Notes: generated from the sequence alone by a model not told the origin. Numbered from the stretch's first letter, positions 1 to 7,679 are shown. The stretch is 21,995 nt of DNA from an uncultured Bacteroides sp. (GCA_900546645.1 URDR01000049.1:1-21995), one strand, 5' to 3'. Translations and numbers: made by a program.

Positions 1-157
1 TTGCATTTTGCAGTATATTTACATACACGATTGTTTTACTTCTTCTCCCTAATACGTATCTAAGGCTCTTAAAAGAGTTTAAAGATAAACGCTACTATCC
101 TAAATAGATTTACCTGTCAAACCGCAAGTCATTTATAATCAATCGTAAAGATACTAT

Positions 158-266
158 TTTTCACATAATACACCCTATAAATGGGAGATATTTTCACATA
201 ATCTGATATAAAAAGGCACTATTTTTCACATAATCAACCAATATTCCACTCACTTTTTCACATTAT
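158..266. repeat. Four-copy direct repeat TTTTCACATAAT, about 32-bp period
   Basis: TTTTCACATAAT occurs at 158-169, 191-202 and 223-234, and as TTTTCACATTAT at 255-266. Start-to-start distances are 33, 32 and 32 bp, close to three helical turns, so all copies would face one side of the DNA. The intervening 20-21 bp are not conserved. The last copy runs into TTATCCACT (263-271), which matches 8 of 9 bases of the DnaA-box consensus TTATCCACA. The layout resembles a multi-site operator or iteron-like array. No cognate regulator or replication gene is visible, so the function is unknown. Confidence 0.75.
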
Positions 267-450
267 CCACTCATACAGGCTTCAAAACAAGGCTGCATCC
301 CCACAACGGTTTCTTTGCTTTTTTCCTCCAGATGCCTGCTCTCCCGTGAACATTCATTCAAATTGCCCAGAACTAAACTTGAGCGGCAAGGTAATAAAAG
401 CGACTTTTCAAGCTTGTAAAAGATGAAAGTCGAGGGAAAAATCTATAAAC

Positions 451-534
451 AGAAGCACTGTTTGTAAAAACAAAGCCTTTGAATGTACAAACAAAAGCTC
501 TGTTTTTACAGCCAAAGACTCTGTTTTGAATTTG
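451..534. repeat. Degenerate 21-bp tandem repeat, four units
   Basis: Four consecutive 21-bp units occupy 451-471, 472-492, 493-513 and 514-534. They share a pattern close to AAAGC-CTCTGTTT-GTACAAAC. The core is CACTGTTT at 456, the diverged CTTTGAAT at 477, CTCTGTTT at 498 and CTCTGTTT at 519, exactly 21 bp apart. An inverted copy of the core (AAAACAGAGT, 565-574) can pair with 518-527, and the stem extends to 13 pairs (515-527/565-577, one G-T). A further perfect 9-bp inverted repeat (544-552 with 590-598) crosses this stem. This looks like an old minisatellite. No function can be assigned. Confidence 0.6.
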
Positions 535-869
535 CAGAAAGATAAATTACATTTTATTCCGGAAAAAACAGAGTTTTCATGCCAAGTTAATGTAATTTTA
601 TTCTAACCGAAAACCAGTTTTCAGATGGAAGACTGCCCAACGCTTTCCCAGCCAGCGAATCAACCTGTCACCTCGAAAACCAAAAGCCAAAGAACCCAGA
701 TACGAGAACAAAAAGCTTTTTCCCGTGACTATTCGGGAGAAAACGAAGGACAAAAAGCCCATACTCACTTAGGCAGATCGAGAAAAATGTAGTATATTTA
801 CATCGCATACAATGCACAAAAAACAACTTGTTACCAAGTTCCTTAAATAATTTGACTGCAAGAGAAAGA

Positions 870-895
870 AGTTACTGACAAAGTAACTAACTTTG
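870..895 (+). promoter_or_regulatory. Putative murG promoter box with overlapping inverted repeats
   Basis: TAACTTTG at 888-895 matches the Bacteroides -7 consensus TAnnTTTG and lies 13 nt before the murG ATG. No TTTG box sits at the usual distance upstream, so the promoter assignment is tentative. Two perfect inverted repeats overlap here: AGTTACT/AGTAACT (870-876 and 882-888, 5-nt loop) and CAAAGT/ACTTTG (879-884 and 890-895, 5-nt loop). The second includes most of the promoter box. They could be a repressor operator or chance in AT-rich DNA. Confidence 0.4.
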
Positions 896-908
896 CAAAA
901 AACATAAT

Positions 909-2039
909 ATGGAATCTAATTTACGAATCATCATAAGTGGAGGGGGAACCGGAGGACATATCTTTCCGGCGGTTTCTATAGCCAACGCGCTCAGGGAACA
1001 GCACCCTGATATTGAAATTTTATTTGTCGGAGCGGAAGGGCGCATGGAAATGCAGCGCGTTCCCGCTGCCGGATATAAAATCATCGGTCTGCCCGTTGCC
1101 GGATTCGACCGCAAGCACCTGCTGAAAAATATCGGAGTACTGATTAAGCTGATGCGCAGCCAGCTGAAGGCCCGGAAAATCATACGCGACTTCAAACCAC
1201 ATGCCGCCGTAGGTGTGGGTGGATATGCCAGCGGACCGACGCTGAAAGTGGCGGGAGGAATGGGAATCCCTACCCTGCTTCAAGAACAGAATTCATACGC
1301 AGGAGTAACCAATAAGTTGCTTGCCAAGCAAGCCAAGAAAATCTGTGTGGCATACGAGGGAATGGAACGCTTCTTCGACAAGGAGAAAATCATCCTGACC
1401 GGGAACCCAGTACGTCAGAACCTTCTGAATACCACGCTTAGCCGTGAGGAAGCCCTCCGCTCGTTCGGTCTCTCACCGGAAAAGAAAACCGTGCTGATTG
1501 TCGGTGGAAGCCTGGGGGCACGAACCATTAACCACTGCGTGATGCACGGACTGGATAAAATAAAAGAATCGGGGGTACAGTTTATCTGGCAAACCGGAAA
1601 GTTTTATATTGACGAAGCACGCGCTGCCGTAAAACAGGCAGGTGAAATGCCGATGCTTCACGTCACCGACTTCATTGCCGACATGGCTGCTGCTTACCGC
1701 GCTGCCGATCTGGTTATCAGTCGTGCCGGAGCCGGCTCCATCTCAGAACTCTGTCTGTTAGAAAAACCGGTCATCTTGGTTCCCTCACCGAATGTGGCTG
1801 AAGATCATCAAACCAAGAACGCACTGGCTCTGGTCAATAAGGAGGCTGCTCTTTATGTAAAAGACAGCGAGGCAGAAGAAAAGCTGCTCAATCTTGCCAT
1901 CCAGACCGTAAATGAAGCGGAAACATTAAATCACCTAAGTACGAACATCGCCAAGCTGGCTTTCAAGGATTCGGCAAACATCATTGCCAACGAAGTCTAT
2001 AAGCTGGCTTTAAACTATAAGAAAGAACATGAACATTAA
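909..2039 (+). CDS. murG: UDP-GlcNAc:lipid I N-acetylglucosaminyltransferase MurG
   Basis: MurG adds GlcNAc from UDP-GlcNAc to lipid I, making lipid II on the cytoplasmic face of the inner membrane. The 376-residue protein is a typical GT-B (GT28) enzyme. The N-terminal glycine loop SGGGTGGH with conserved His is at residues 10-17, GVGGYASGP is at 102-110 (acceptor side), QEQNSYAGVTNK follows, and the UDP-sugar site has GGSLGA and SRAGAGSISE (about 271-280) followed by the EDHQ-type segment. The ATG at 909 gives a full N-terminus directly before the glycine loop. The 3' end overlaps murC by 11 nt, indicating translational coupling. It is the first gene of the preserved dcw block; ftsW, its usual upstream neighbour, is not in the 908 bases before it. 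Confidence 0.97.
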   Translation: MESNLRIIISGGGTGGHIFPAVSIANALREQHPDIEILFVGAEGRMEMQRVPAAGYKIIGLPVAGFDRKHLLKNIGVLIKLMRSQLKARKIIRDFKPHAAVGVGGYASGPTLKVAGGMGIPTLLQEQNSYAGVTNKLLAKQAKKICVAYEGMERFFDKEKIILTGNPVRQNLLNTTLSREEALRSFGLSPEKKTVLIVGGSLGARTINHCVMHGLDKIKESGVQFIWQTGKFYIDEARAAVKQAGEMPMLHVTDFIADMAAAYRAADLVISRAGAGSISELCLLEKPVILVPSPNVAEDHQTKNALALVNKEAALYVKDSEAEEKLLNLAIQTVNEAETLNHLSTNIAKLAFKDSANIIANEVYKLALNYKKEHEH

Positions 2040-3405
2040 CACGATAAAAGCTGTTTATTTCATCGGAGCCGGAGGTATCGGCATGAGCGCACTGGTGCGC
2101 TACTTTCTTTCAAAAGGGAAAAAAGTGGGTGGATACGACCGCACCCCCAGTGAACTGACCGAAAAACTGAAAGAAGAAGGAGCCGACATTCATTATGAAG
2201 AAAACACGGACCTGATTCCTGCTGATTTCCGGGAGGCAACAACCACTCTCGTGGTCTATACGCCTGCCATCCCGGCTGAACATAAAGAATTGATTTATTT
2301 CAGAAACAACGGATTTGAAATACAAAAGCGTGCTCAGGTATTGGGCATGCTTACCCGCACGGAAAAGGGTATGTGTGTAGCCGGAACGCATGGCAAAACC
2401 ACGACATCAACGATGGCTGCCCACCTGCTCCACCAGTCGCACGTGAAGTGCAATGCCTTTCTTGGAGGCATTTCAAAGAACTATGGCACTAACCTGCTGC
2501 TCGATGAAGAAAGCCCGTATGTGGTAATTGAAGCCGATGAGTTCGACCGTTCCTTTCACTGGCTCACGCCCTATGCCACGGTCATTACGGCGGTTGACTC
2601 CGACCATCTGGATATCTATGGAACCCGTGAAGCTTATCTGGAAAGCTTCCGTAAATATACCTCACTGATTCGTCCGGACGGCTACTTGATTATCAAGAAA
2701 GGACTGGAGCTTGTGCCCGACGTACAGCCGGGAGTCACCATTTATACTTACTCCACAGAGGAAGGTGACTTTCATGCCGAAAACATCCGCATAGCCAACG
2801 GAGAAATCTGCTTTGACTATGTCTCTCCGCTGGGAAATATTCAAGACATACAGCTGGGCGTTCCTGTGTATGTGAATATTGAGAACGGAGTGGCAGCCAT
2901 GGCACTGGCTCAAATCGGAGGAGCTGATGCCGAAGAAATATGCAAGGCTATGGCAAGCTTTAACGGTGTAGACCGGCGTTTCGACTTCAAGCTGAAAACC
3001 GACCGCATGGTGTTCTTAAGTGATTATGCTCACCACCCGGCAGAAATCAAGCAAAGCGTATCATCCATTCGGACACTTTATCCGGATAAGAAAATTACAG
3101 CTGTGTTTCAGCCGCACCTTTACACCCGCACCCGCGACTTCTACAAGGAGTTTGCCGACAGCCTGTCTCTGCTTGACGAAGTGATTTTGCTTGATATCTA
3201 TCCGGCACGCGAACTTCCCATACCGGGAGTAAGCAGTCAGCTTATTTATGACCACCTTCGTCCGGGTATCCAGAAAAGCCTCTGCAAGAAAGAAGACCTG
3301 ATGAACGTGCTTGCCGGAAAAACACTGGAAGTGCTCATCACGCTGGGAGCAGGAGATATAGAAAACTATGTTCCACAGATTTACGAAATGCTTAAAGACA
3401 AATGA
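2029..3405 (+). CDS. murC: UDP-N-acetylmuramate--L-alanine ligase MurC
   Basis: MurC is the ATP-dependent ligase that attaches L-Ala to UDP-MurNAc, the first step of stem-peptide assembly in the cytoplasm. The 458-residue length is normal for the family. Three Mur-ligase domains can be followed: an N-terminal Rossmann domain with GAGGIGMSALVRY near residue 13, a central ATPase domain with the P-loop GTHGKTTT at 119-126 (Lys123), the EADEFDRSF segment and the DSDHLD segment, and a C-terminal domain with DYAHHP at 332-337 and FQPHLYTRT. The gene overlaps murG by 11 nt upstream and ftsQ by 4 nt downstream (ATGA), as expected in a tightly packed operon. No key residue appears to be missing. Confidence 0.97.
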   Translation: MNINTIKAVYFIGAGGIGMSALVRYFLSKGKKVGGYDRTPSELTEKLKEEGADIHYEENTDLIPADFREATTTLVVYTPAIPAEHKELIYFRNNGFEIQKRAQVLGMLTRTEKGMCVAGTHGKTTTSTMAAHLLHQSHVKCNAFLGGISKNYGTNLLLDEESPYVVIEADEFDRSFHWLTPYATVITAVDSDHLDIYGTREAYLESFRKYTSLIRPDGYLIIKKGLELVPDVQPGVTIYTYSTEEGDFHAENIRIANGEICFDYVSPLGNIQDIQLGVPVYVNIENGVAAMALAQIGGADAEEICKAMASFNGVDRRFDFKLKTDRMVFLSDYAHHPAEIKQSVSSIRTLYPDKKITAVFQPHLYTRTRDFYKEFADSLSLLDEVILLDIYPARELPIPGVSSQLIYDHLRPGIQKSLCKKEDLMNVLAGKTLEVLITLGAGDIENYVPQIYEMLKDK

Positions 3406-4139
3406 TTAAACGGATTTTCATACTCAGTATTTTGATTGTGTTCGCAGCCTATCTGGTTGTGGCAGTCACTGCGCTTAACGGCAAGCCCAAAGACGTGGCT
3501 TGCACGGGTATGGAATTATCGATTGAAGACGATATCAATTACGGATTTATCGACTCGGTTGAAATCGGGAAAATCTTAAAAAAGAAGGGACTTAATCCTA
3601 AAGGAAAACGTCTGGGCGACATCAATGTGCGTGAACTTGAAACCGCTCTTTCCCAAAACCCGTTTATCCGTGAGGCTGAGTGCTATATCACCTCGGGAGG
3701 AAAAATCGGGATTGATATTTACCAGCGCATTCCGCTCATGCGCATCATGAGCAGTAACGGAGACGACTATTACATCGATCATGAAGGAAAAATTATGTCC
3801 GTACTCGGAAAATCTGTACATGTGGCTATCGCCACCGGATTCATTGACCGTAAATTCGCACAAAACAAATTATATGAACTGGGGAAATTTATCCAAAACG
3901 ACCCATTCTGGAAAGCACAGGTGGAACAAATCAATGTAACGACCAAACAGGAGTTCGAAATTGTTCCTCGTGTAGGCGACCATATTCTTTTTTTAGGGAA
4001 AGGTGGTGATTATCAAGAAAAATTCCGTAAATTGCGAATCTTTTATAACGAGGCACTGAATCAAGTAGGCTGGAACAAGTACGAACGCATCAGTATAGAG
4101 TTTAACAATCAGATAATTTGTACAAAAAAGGAAAAGTAA
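3402..4139 (+). CDS. ftsQ: Cell division protein FtsQ
   Basis: FtsQ is a bitopic inner-membrane divisome protein that links early and late division proteins. The 245-residue product begins with a short basic N-terminus (MIKR) and one hydrophobic helix at about residues 4-24, followed by a periplasmic part. The segment at about 30-95 (CTGMELSIEDDINYGFID to LSQNPFIREAECYI) has the layout of a POTRA-like domain, and the rest is the FtsQ beta domain. Sequence conservation in this family is low, so the call rests on the membrane topology, the xxNPFIREAxxY pattern and the position between murC and ftsA. The ATG overlaps the murC stop codon (ATGA). Three nucleotides separate its stop from ftsA. Confidence 0.9.
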   Translation: MIKRIFILSILIVFAAYLVVAVTALNGKPKDVACTGMELSIEDDINYGFIDSVEIGKILKKKGLNPKGKRLGDINVRELETALSQNPFIREAECYITSGGKIGIDIYQRIPLMRIMSSNGDDYYIDHEGKIMSVLGKSVHVAIATGFIDRKFAQNKLYELGKFIQNDPFWKAQVEQINVTTKQEFEIVPRVGDHILFLGKGGDYQEKFRKLRIFYNEALNQVGWNKYERISIEFNNQIICTKKEK

Positions 4140-4142
4140 GAT

Positions 4143-5702
4143 ATGGCAGTAACAGATTTTATAGCAGCAATTGAACTGGGATCGACTGAGATTTCAGGCA
4201 TTGCAGGAAAAAAGAATTCAGACGGAAGCATCCAAATCCTCGCTTATGCCAGCGAGCGTTCATCGGACTGCATCAAAAAGGGAACCATCTATAATCTGGA
4301 CAAAACCGGACAATGCCTTACTTCAATCATTCAGAAAATGGAAAGCCAGCTACAGGCTTCCATCAAAAAAATATATGTCGGCATCGGCGGACAGTCACTC
4401 CGCTCCATCCGGCACAATGAGGAAAAAACATTAGGAGAAGATACGAAAATCTCGCAGGCTCTGATTGACTCGCTGATGCAAGCCAATAAAGAGCTTCCGT
4501 TGGTTAATCAGGAAATTCTGGCTGTGGAACCGCAGGAGTACAAGGTGGGGAACAATCTGCAGACTGAACCGGTAGGGATTTCTGCCGACTTCATCGAAGG
4601 ACGTTACTTGAATATCGTTGCCCGCCCTACACTAAGAGGCAATTTGCGCCAATGTTTCCGCCAAACTGGCTATGAAGTAGCCGACTATCTCCTTTCTCCT
4701 TTAGTTACTGCCGATGTGATACTTACCGAAGGCGAAAAACGTTCGGGATGCGCACTCATTGATATGGGAGCAGACACTACTACGGTTTCAGTATATAAGA
4801 ACAACATCCTCCGCCATCTGGCTGTAATTCCGTTGGGAGGCAGAAATATTACCAAAGACATCTGCGACCTGCAAATAGAAGAAGAGGAAGCTGAACTGTT
4901 GAAGCTGACCTACGGTTCGGCATACACTGAGCCCGAGGAAAACGAAGAAGACAAGGAACAGAAATACAGCCTCAACGGAAAAGTCAACGTACCGGCATCT
5001 AAGCTGGCTGATATTATCGAAGCACGTGTCTACGAAATAATTGCCAATGTAAGCAACCAGATTGTGGAATCGAAATACGATGACAAACTGCTTGCCGGAC
5101 TGGTTCTTACCGGGGGTGCAGCCAATATGCCTAATATAGAGAAGGCTTTCAGCCGAATCACTAAAATAGACAAGATACGTATTGCACGGAACGAAGAAAT
5201 CACACTGAACGGAAGCATTGAAATTCCTCAAGACGGCACTCACAATACCTTAATTGGATTGCTGGCTGCCGGCAAAGAAAACTGCTGTAAAGTAGATACG
5301 CTGAAACCGCGCGATATGTTTGCCGAACAGCAAGAAAAAGAAGAGCAGGAGAAATTAGCCAAACAACAGCAGGAAGAGCAAAAACAAAAAGAAGCAGAAC
5401 TGAAAAACAAGCAACGGGTGGAAGCAATCTTGCGCGACAAGGAGCGTCAAGAGGAAGAACGGAAACAAAAACGCCTCAACGACTGTGACACTTATCTTGC
5501 CGAAGCAAGAGATTTTCTGAAAAATCAATCGTTCGGTCCGGCAAAAGCAAAATTGGATGCAGCACGCAACATGCGCATAGCAGAAAAAACGGAGGAAATC
5601 AACCAGCTGGAAGAACTGATTAAATCAGAACAACAAAAGCATAGTTGGACTGGAAAGCTCAAGGCTATATTCGGAAAGCTTTCCGATGAAGCCATGTCTT
5701 GA
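4143..5702 (+). CDS. ftsA: Cell division protein FtsA with a long C-terminal coiled-coil extension
   Basis: FtsA is an actin-like ATPase that tethers FtsZ to the membrane. The N-terminal phosphate-1 region AAIELGSTEISGIAGK (about 7-22), the SHS2-type 1C domain, the phosphate-2 region ALIDMGADTTTVSVY and the adenosine motif LTGGAANMPNI identify the family. The core ends near residue 390. Many FtsA proteins are about 420 residues long, whereas this one has 519. The extra part is rich in Glu, Gln and Lys (about 393-460), continues as an Ala/Leu-patterned helical hairpin (about 462-500) and ends in a basic, aromatic helix (SWTGKLKAIFGKL) that looks like the usual membrane-targeting amphipathic helix. 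The extension therefore seems to be an inserted spacer between actin core and membrane anchor. It starts 3 nt after ftsQ, and ftsZ follows. Confidence 0.95.
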   Translation: MAVTDFIAAIELGSTEISGIAGKKNSDGSIQILAYASERSSDCIKKGTIYNLDKTGQCLTSIIQKMESQLQASIKKIYVGIGGQSLRSIRHNEEKTLGEDTKISQALIDSLMQANKELPLVNQEILAVEPQEYKVGNNLQTEPVGISADFIEGRYLNIVARPTLRGNLRQCFRQTGYEVADYLLSPLVTADVILTEGEKRSGCALIDMGADTTTVSVYKNNILRHLAVIPLGGRNITKDICDLQIEEEEAELLKLTYGSAYTEPEENEEDKEQKYSLNGKVNVPASKLADIIEARVYEIIANVSNQIVESKYDDKLLAGLVLTGGAANMPNIEKAFSRITKIDKIRIARNEEITLNGSIEIPQDGTHNTLIGLLAAGKENCCKVDTLKPRDMFAEQQEKEEQEKLAKQQQEEQKQKEAELKNKQRVEAILRDKERQEEERKQKRLNDCDTYLAEARDFLKNQSFGPAKAKLDAARNMRIAEKTEEINQLEELIKSEQQKHSWTGKLKAIFGKLSDEAMS

Positions 5703-5743
5703 GAATAAATAAACAAAGTATTTACCGCATAATAGATAAAATA

Positions 5744-7042
5744 ATGATGTCTGACGAAATAACAATGCCTTTCACTTTTCCGAAAGACGCACCTCATATC
5801 ATCAAAGTAATCGGTGTAGGCGGTGGCGGCGGAAACGCTGTCAACCACATGTACAAAGAAGGAATACACGACGTAACATTTGTAGTTTGTAATACGGATA
5901 ATCAAGCACTCGACCAGTCGCCCGTTCCCATTAAACTGCAGTTAGGAAGCGAAGGACTGGGAGCCGGCAATCGTCCGGAAAGAGCCAAACGAGCAGCTGA
6001 AGATACGATTGAGGGTATTAAAAGCATGCTGAACGACGGATGTAAGATGGTATTCATCACCGCCGGGATGGGTGGAGGAACCGGAACCGGTGCAGCACCT
6101 ATCATTGCAAAAACAGCCAAGGATATGGGCATACTGACTGTAGGTATTGTCACCATTCCTTTCCTGTTTGAAGGAGCGAAAAAGATTGACCAAGCTCTGG
6201 ACGGTGTGGAAGAAATAAGCAAGCATGTAGATGCACTGTTGGTTATCAATAACGAACGCCTGCGTGATGTGTATTCCGACTTCAGTGTACTCGATGCCTT
6301 TGCCAAGGCAGATGATACCCTTTCGATTGCAGCGAAAAGTATCGCAGAAATCATTACCATCCGAGGTAAAATCAACCTCGACTTCAATGATGTGAAAACT
6401 GTATTGAAAGACGGAGGTGTAGCGATTATGAGTACAGGATACGGAGAAGGAGAAGGCCGTGTAACACAAGCCATCAACGATGCCCTCCACTCACCGCTGC
6501 TCAATAACAACGATATCTTCAACTCCAAACGAATCTTATTCAACATTTCGTACAGTCCCAACAACGATTTGATGATGGAAGAAATGAACGAACTGCATGA
6601 ATTCATGAGCCGTTTCGGAGAAGATGTGGAAACCAAATGGGGACTTTATATTGATGAAGCCTTAGAAAAGAAGGTGAAATTCACCATCCTTGCTACCGGA
6701 TTCGGAGTAAGAGACGTACCCGGAATGGAAGCGCGTATTACTGCTGAACAGCAGAAACAGCAGGAAAAAATGCAAGAGGAAGCGGAAAAGAAAGCCATTC
6801 TCCGTGATAAGTACTATGGTACGAACAGCAGCAAGCGTAGAAACCAGAATTTCCTAAGACGTATCTACACGTTCAGCCAGGAAGACTTAGATAATGATGA
6901 TATCATCAGCATGGTTGATACCACTCCTACCTATAAGCGAAGCAGAACGGAACTGGAGGAAATCCAGTCGAAAGCTGCGCACAGAGACTCCTTGGAGACC
7001 AAAACAGAGAATGGTGATGCCAACATGACCATTACTTTCTAA
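5744..7042 (+). CDS. ftsZ: Cell division GTPase FtsZ
   Basis: FtsZ is the tubulin-like GTPase that polymerises into the Z ring. From the ATG at 5744 the product has 432 residues. VIGVGGGGGNAVNHMY (T1 loop region) is near the N-terminus, the tubulin signature GMGGGTGTGAAP covers about 108-119, and NNERL, NLDFNDVKTVL and the GEGRVTQAI region follow. The C-terminal tail is variable and ends in ITF rather than the proteobacterial DIPAFLR-type peptide. The frame is open back to a TTG at 5699, but this would add an unconserved 15-residue leader overlapping ftsA, so ATG 5744 (or 5747) was preferred. The gap to ftsA is 41 nt. A large inverted repeat follows the stop codon. Confidence 0.97.
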   Translation: MMSDEITMPFTFPKDAPHIIKVIGVGGGGGNAVNHMYKEGIHDVTFVVCNTDNQALDQSPVPIKLQLGSEGLGAGNRPERAKRAAEDTIEGIKSMLNDGCKMVFITAGMGGGTGTGAAPIIAKTAKDMGILTVGIVTIPFLFEGAKKIDQALDGVEEISKHVDALLVINNERLRDVYSDFSVLDAFAKADDTLSIAAKSIAEIITIRGKINLDFNDVKTVLKDGGVAIMSTGYGEGEGRVTQAINDALHSPLLNNNDIFNSKRILFNISYSPNNDLMMEEMNELHEFMSRFGEDVETKWGLYIDEALEKKVKFTILATGFGVRDVPGMEARITAEQQKQQEKMQEEAEKKAILRDKYYGTNSSKRRNQNFLRRIYTFSQEDLDNDDIISMVDTTPTYKRSRTELEEIQSKAAHRDSLETKTENGDANMTITF

Positions 7043-7051
7043 CAGAGAATA

Positions 7052-7129
7052 TTCTTTCGTTGGCAAAGTTTCAGAGAATGAAGCCCCACTAAAGATAGGG
7101 CGATAAAGAAAGCTTAGCCAGCGAAAGAA
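7052..7129 (+). other. Large imperfect stem-loop 3' of ftsZ
   Basis: Bases 7052-7064 (TTCTTTCGTTGGC) pair with 7117-7129 (GCCAGCGAAAGAA) over 13 positions with one G-U. The 52-nt loop contains a nested GCCC/GGGC hairpin (7083-7086 with 7098-7101) and an imperfect AAGTTTC/GAAAGCTT pairing just inside the outer stem. No T-run follows, so it is not a standard intrinsic terminator. It could be an mRNA-stabilising 3' structure, a processing site between ftsZ and yqeY, or a repeat remnant. A 20-base part of the left arm (7054-7073) recurs with three mismatches at 7748-7767. Confidence 0.5.
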
Positions 7130-7132
7130 CAG

Positions 7133-7195
7133 ACAAACTCAAAAGTTCAAAAACTTAAGAACTTATAAATTTATAAACTTAAAAACTCAAACGAT
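7133..7195 (+). promoter_or_regulatory. Octamer-repeat 5' leader of yqeY
   Basis: Seven consecutive 8-base units fill 7133-7188: ACAAACTC, AAAAGTTC, AAAAACTT, AAGAACTT, ATAAATTT, ATAAACTT and AAAAACTC. They are followed by 7 nt and then the ATG at 7196. The same arrangement, with the identical last octamer and the same 7-nt spacing, precedes the ABC ATPase gene on the other strand. No Shine-Dalgarno sequence is present. A- and U-rich leaders without secondary structure are known to favour initiation in Bacteroides, so a role in translation is plausible but not shown. Confidence 0.6.
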
Positions 7196-7645
7196 ATGGA
7201 CTTATTTGAACAAATCAGCAATGATATTAAAGAAGCCATGAAGGCGAAAGATAAAGTAAGACTCGAAACCTTACGTAACATCAAAAAATGTTTTCTTGAA
7301 GCAAAAACCGCTCCGGGAGCCAACGATACGCTGACCGATGATGCCGCACTGAAAATCATGCAGAAACTTGTAAAACAAGGAAAAGACTCTGCTGCTGTAT
7401 ACGAAGGTCAAGGACGCACAGACCTTGCCGGAGAAGAAATGGCACAAGTTCATGTTATCGAAGCTTACCTGCCCAAACAGCTGTCAGCTGAAGAACTGGA
7501 AGTGAAACTGAAAGAAATCATTGCACGCACCGGTGCTACCAGTGGAAAGGATATGGGTAAAGTAATGGGAGTGGCTTCAAAAGAACTGGCTGGACTGGCT
7601 GAAGGTCGTGCCATCTCTGCCAAAGTGAAAGAATTGTTAGGATAA
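7196..7645 (+). CDS. YqeY family (GatB/YqeY domain) protein
   Basis: The 149-residue protein covers a whole YqeY unit. It has an N-terminal helical part (FEQISNDIKEAMKAKDKVRLETLRNIK), the linker pattern LVKQGKDSAAVYEGQGRTDLAGEE, the segment VIEAYLPKQLS, and a C-terminal GatB-tail-like helical domain ending in GKVMGVASKELAGLAEGRAISAKVKELL. The family resembles the tail of the GatB subunit of tRNA-dependent amidotransferase, but free-standing YqeY proteins have no established reaction. It lies 153 nt after ftsZ in the same direction, a common arrangement in Bacteroidales, and is closed by a strong terminator. No clear promoter box was seen in the gap, so cotranscription with ftsZ is likely. Confidence 0.92.
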   Translation: MDLFEQISNDIKEAMKAKDKVRLETLRNIKKCFLEAKTAPGANDTLTDDAALKIMQKLVKQGKDSAAVYEGQGRTDLAGEEMAQVHVIEAYLPKQLSAEELEVKLKEIIARTGATSGKDMGKVMGVASKELAGLAEGRAISAKVKELLG

Positions 7646-7679
7646 TCCGATTTCTGAACCGGCCACATCCGAACGACAT

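Larger units (their letters stand above)
1..908. other. Gene-free, repeat-rich region upstream of murG
   Basis: No open reading frame with coding character was found on either strand over about 900 bases. The stretch is AT-rich and holds three kinds of structure, listed separately: a four-copy 12-mer array (158-266), a 21-bp-period degenerate tandem repeat (451-534) with an inverted partner (565-577), and overlapping inverted repeats next to a promoter-like box (870-895). A 13-bp direct repeat, AGTATATTTACAT, occurs near both ends (12-24 and 791-803). An imperfect hairpin lies at 717-725/734-742. In Bacteroidales dcw clusters ftsW normally precedes murG, and nothing resembling ftsW is visible here. 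The left edge may be a contig end. Confidence 0.8.

Noticed and set aside
158..266. CRISPR-like array
   Set aside because: The repeat core is only 12 bp, spacing is direct without a 23-47-bp repeat, there are only four units, and no cas gene is present.
717..742. Terminator at 717-742
   Set aside because: The nine-pair stem with one G-U has no T-run after it on the plus strand, and no gene is in place to be terminated.
1..908. tRNA, rRNA or decayed transposase in the upstream region
   Set aside because: No cloverleaf-like arrangement, rRNA-like stretch or transposase-like translation was recognised on either strand.
5699..5743. TTG start of ftsZ overlapping ftsA
   Set aside because: It would add 15 residues with no resemblance to FtsZ N-termini; ATG 5744/5747 gives the usual short leader before the conserved core.
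5902..6636. 244-codon minus-strand frame inside ftsZ
   Set aside because: It is antisense to a clearly coding gene, has no recognisable domain, and is rich in Ser/Ile/Leu as expected from the reverse frame.
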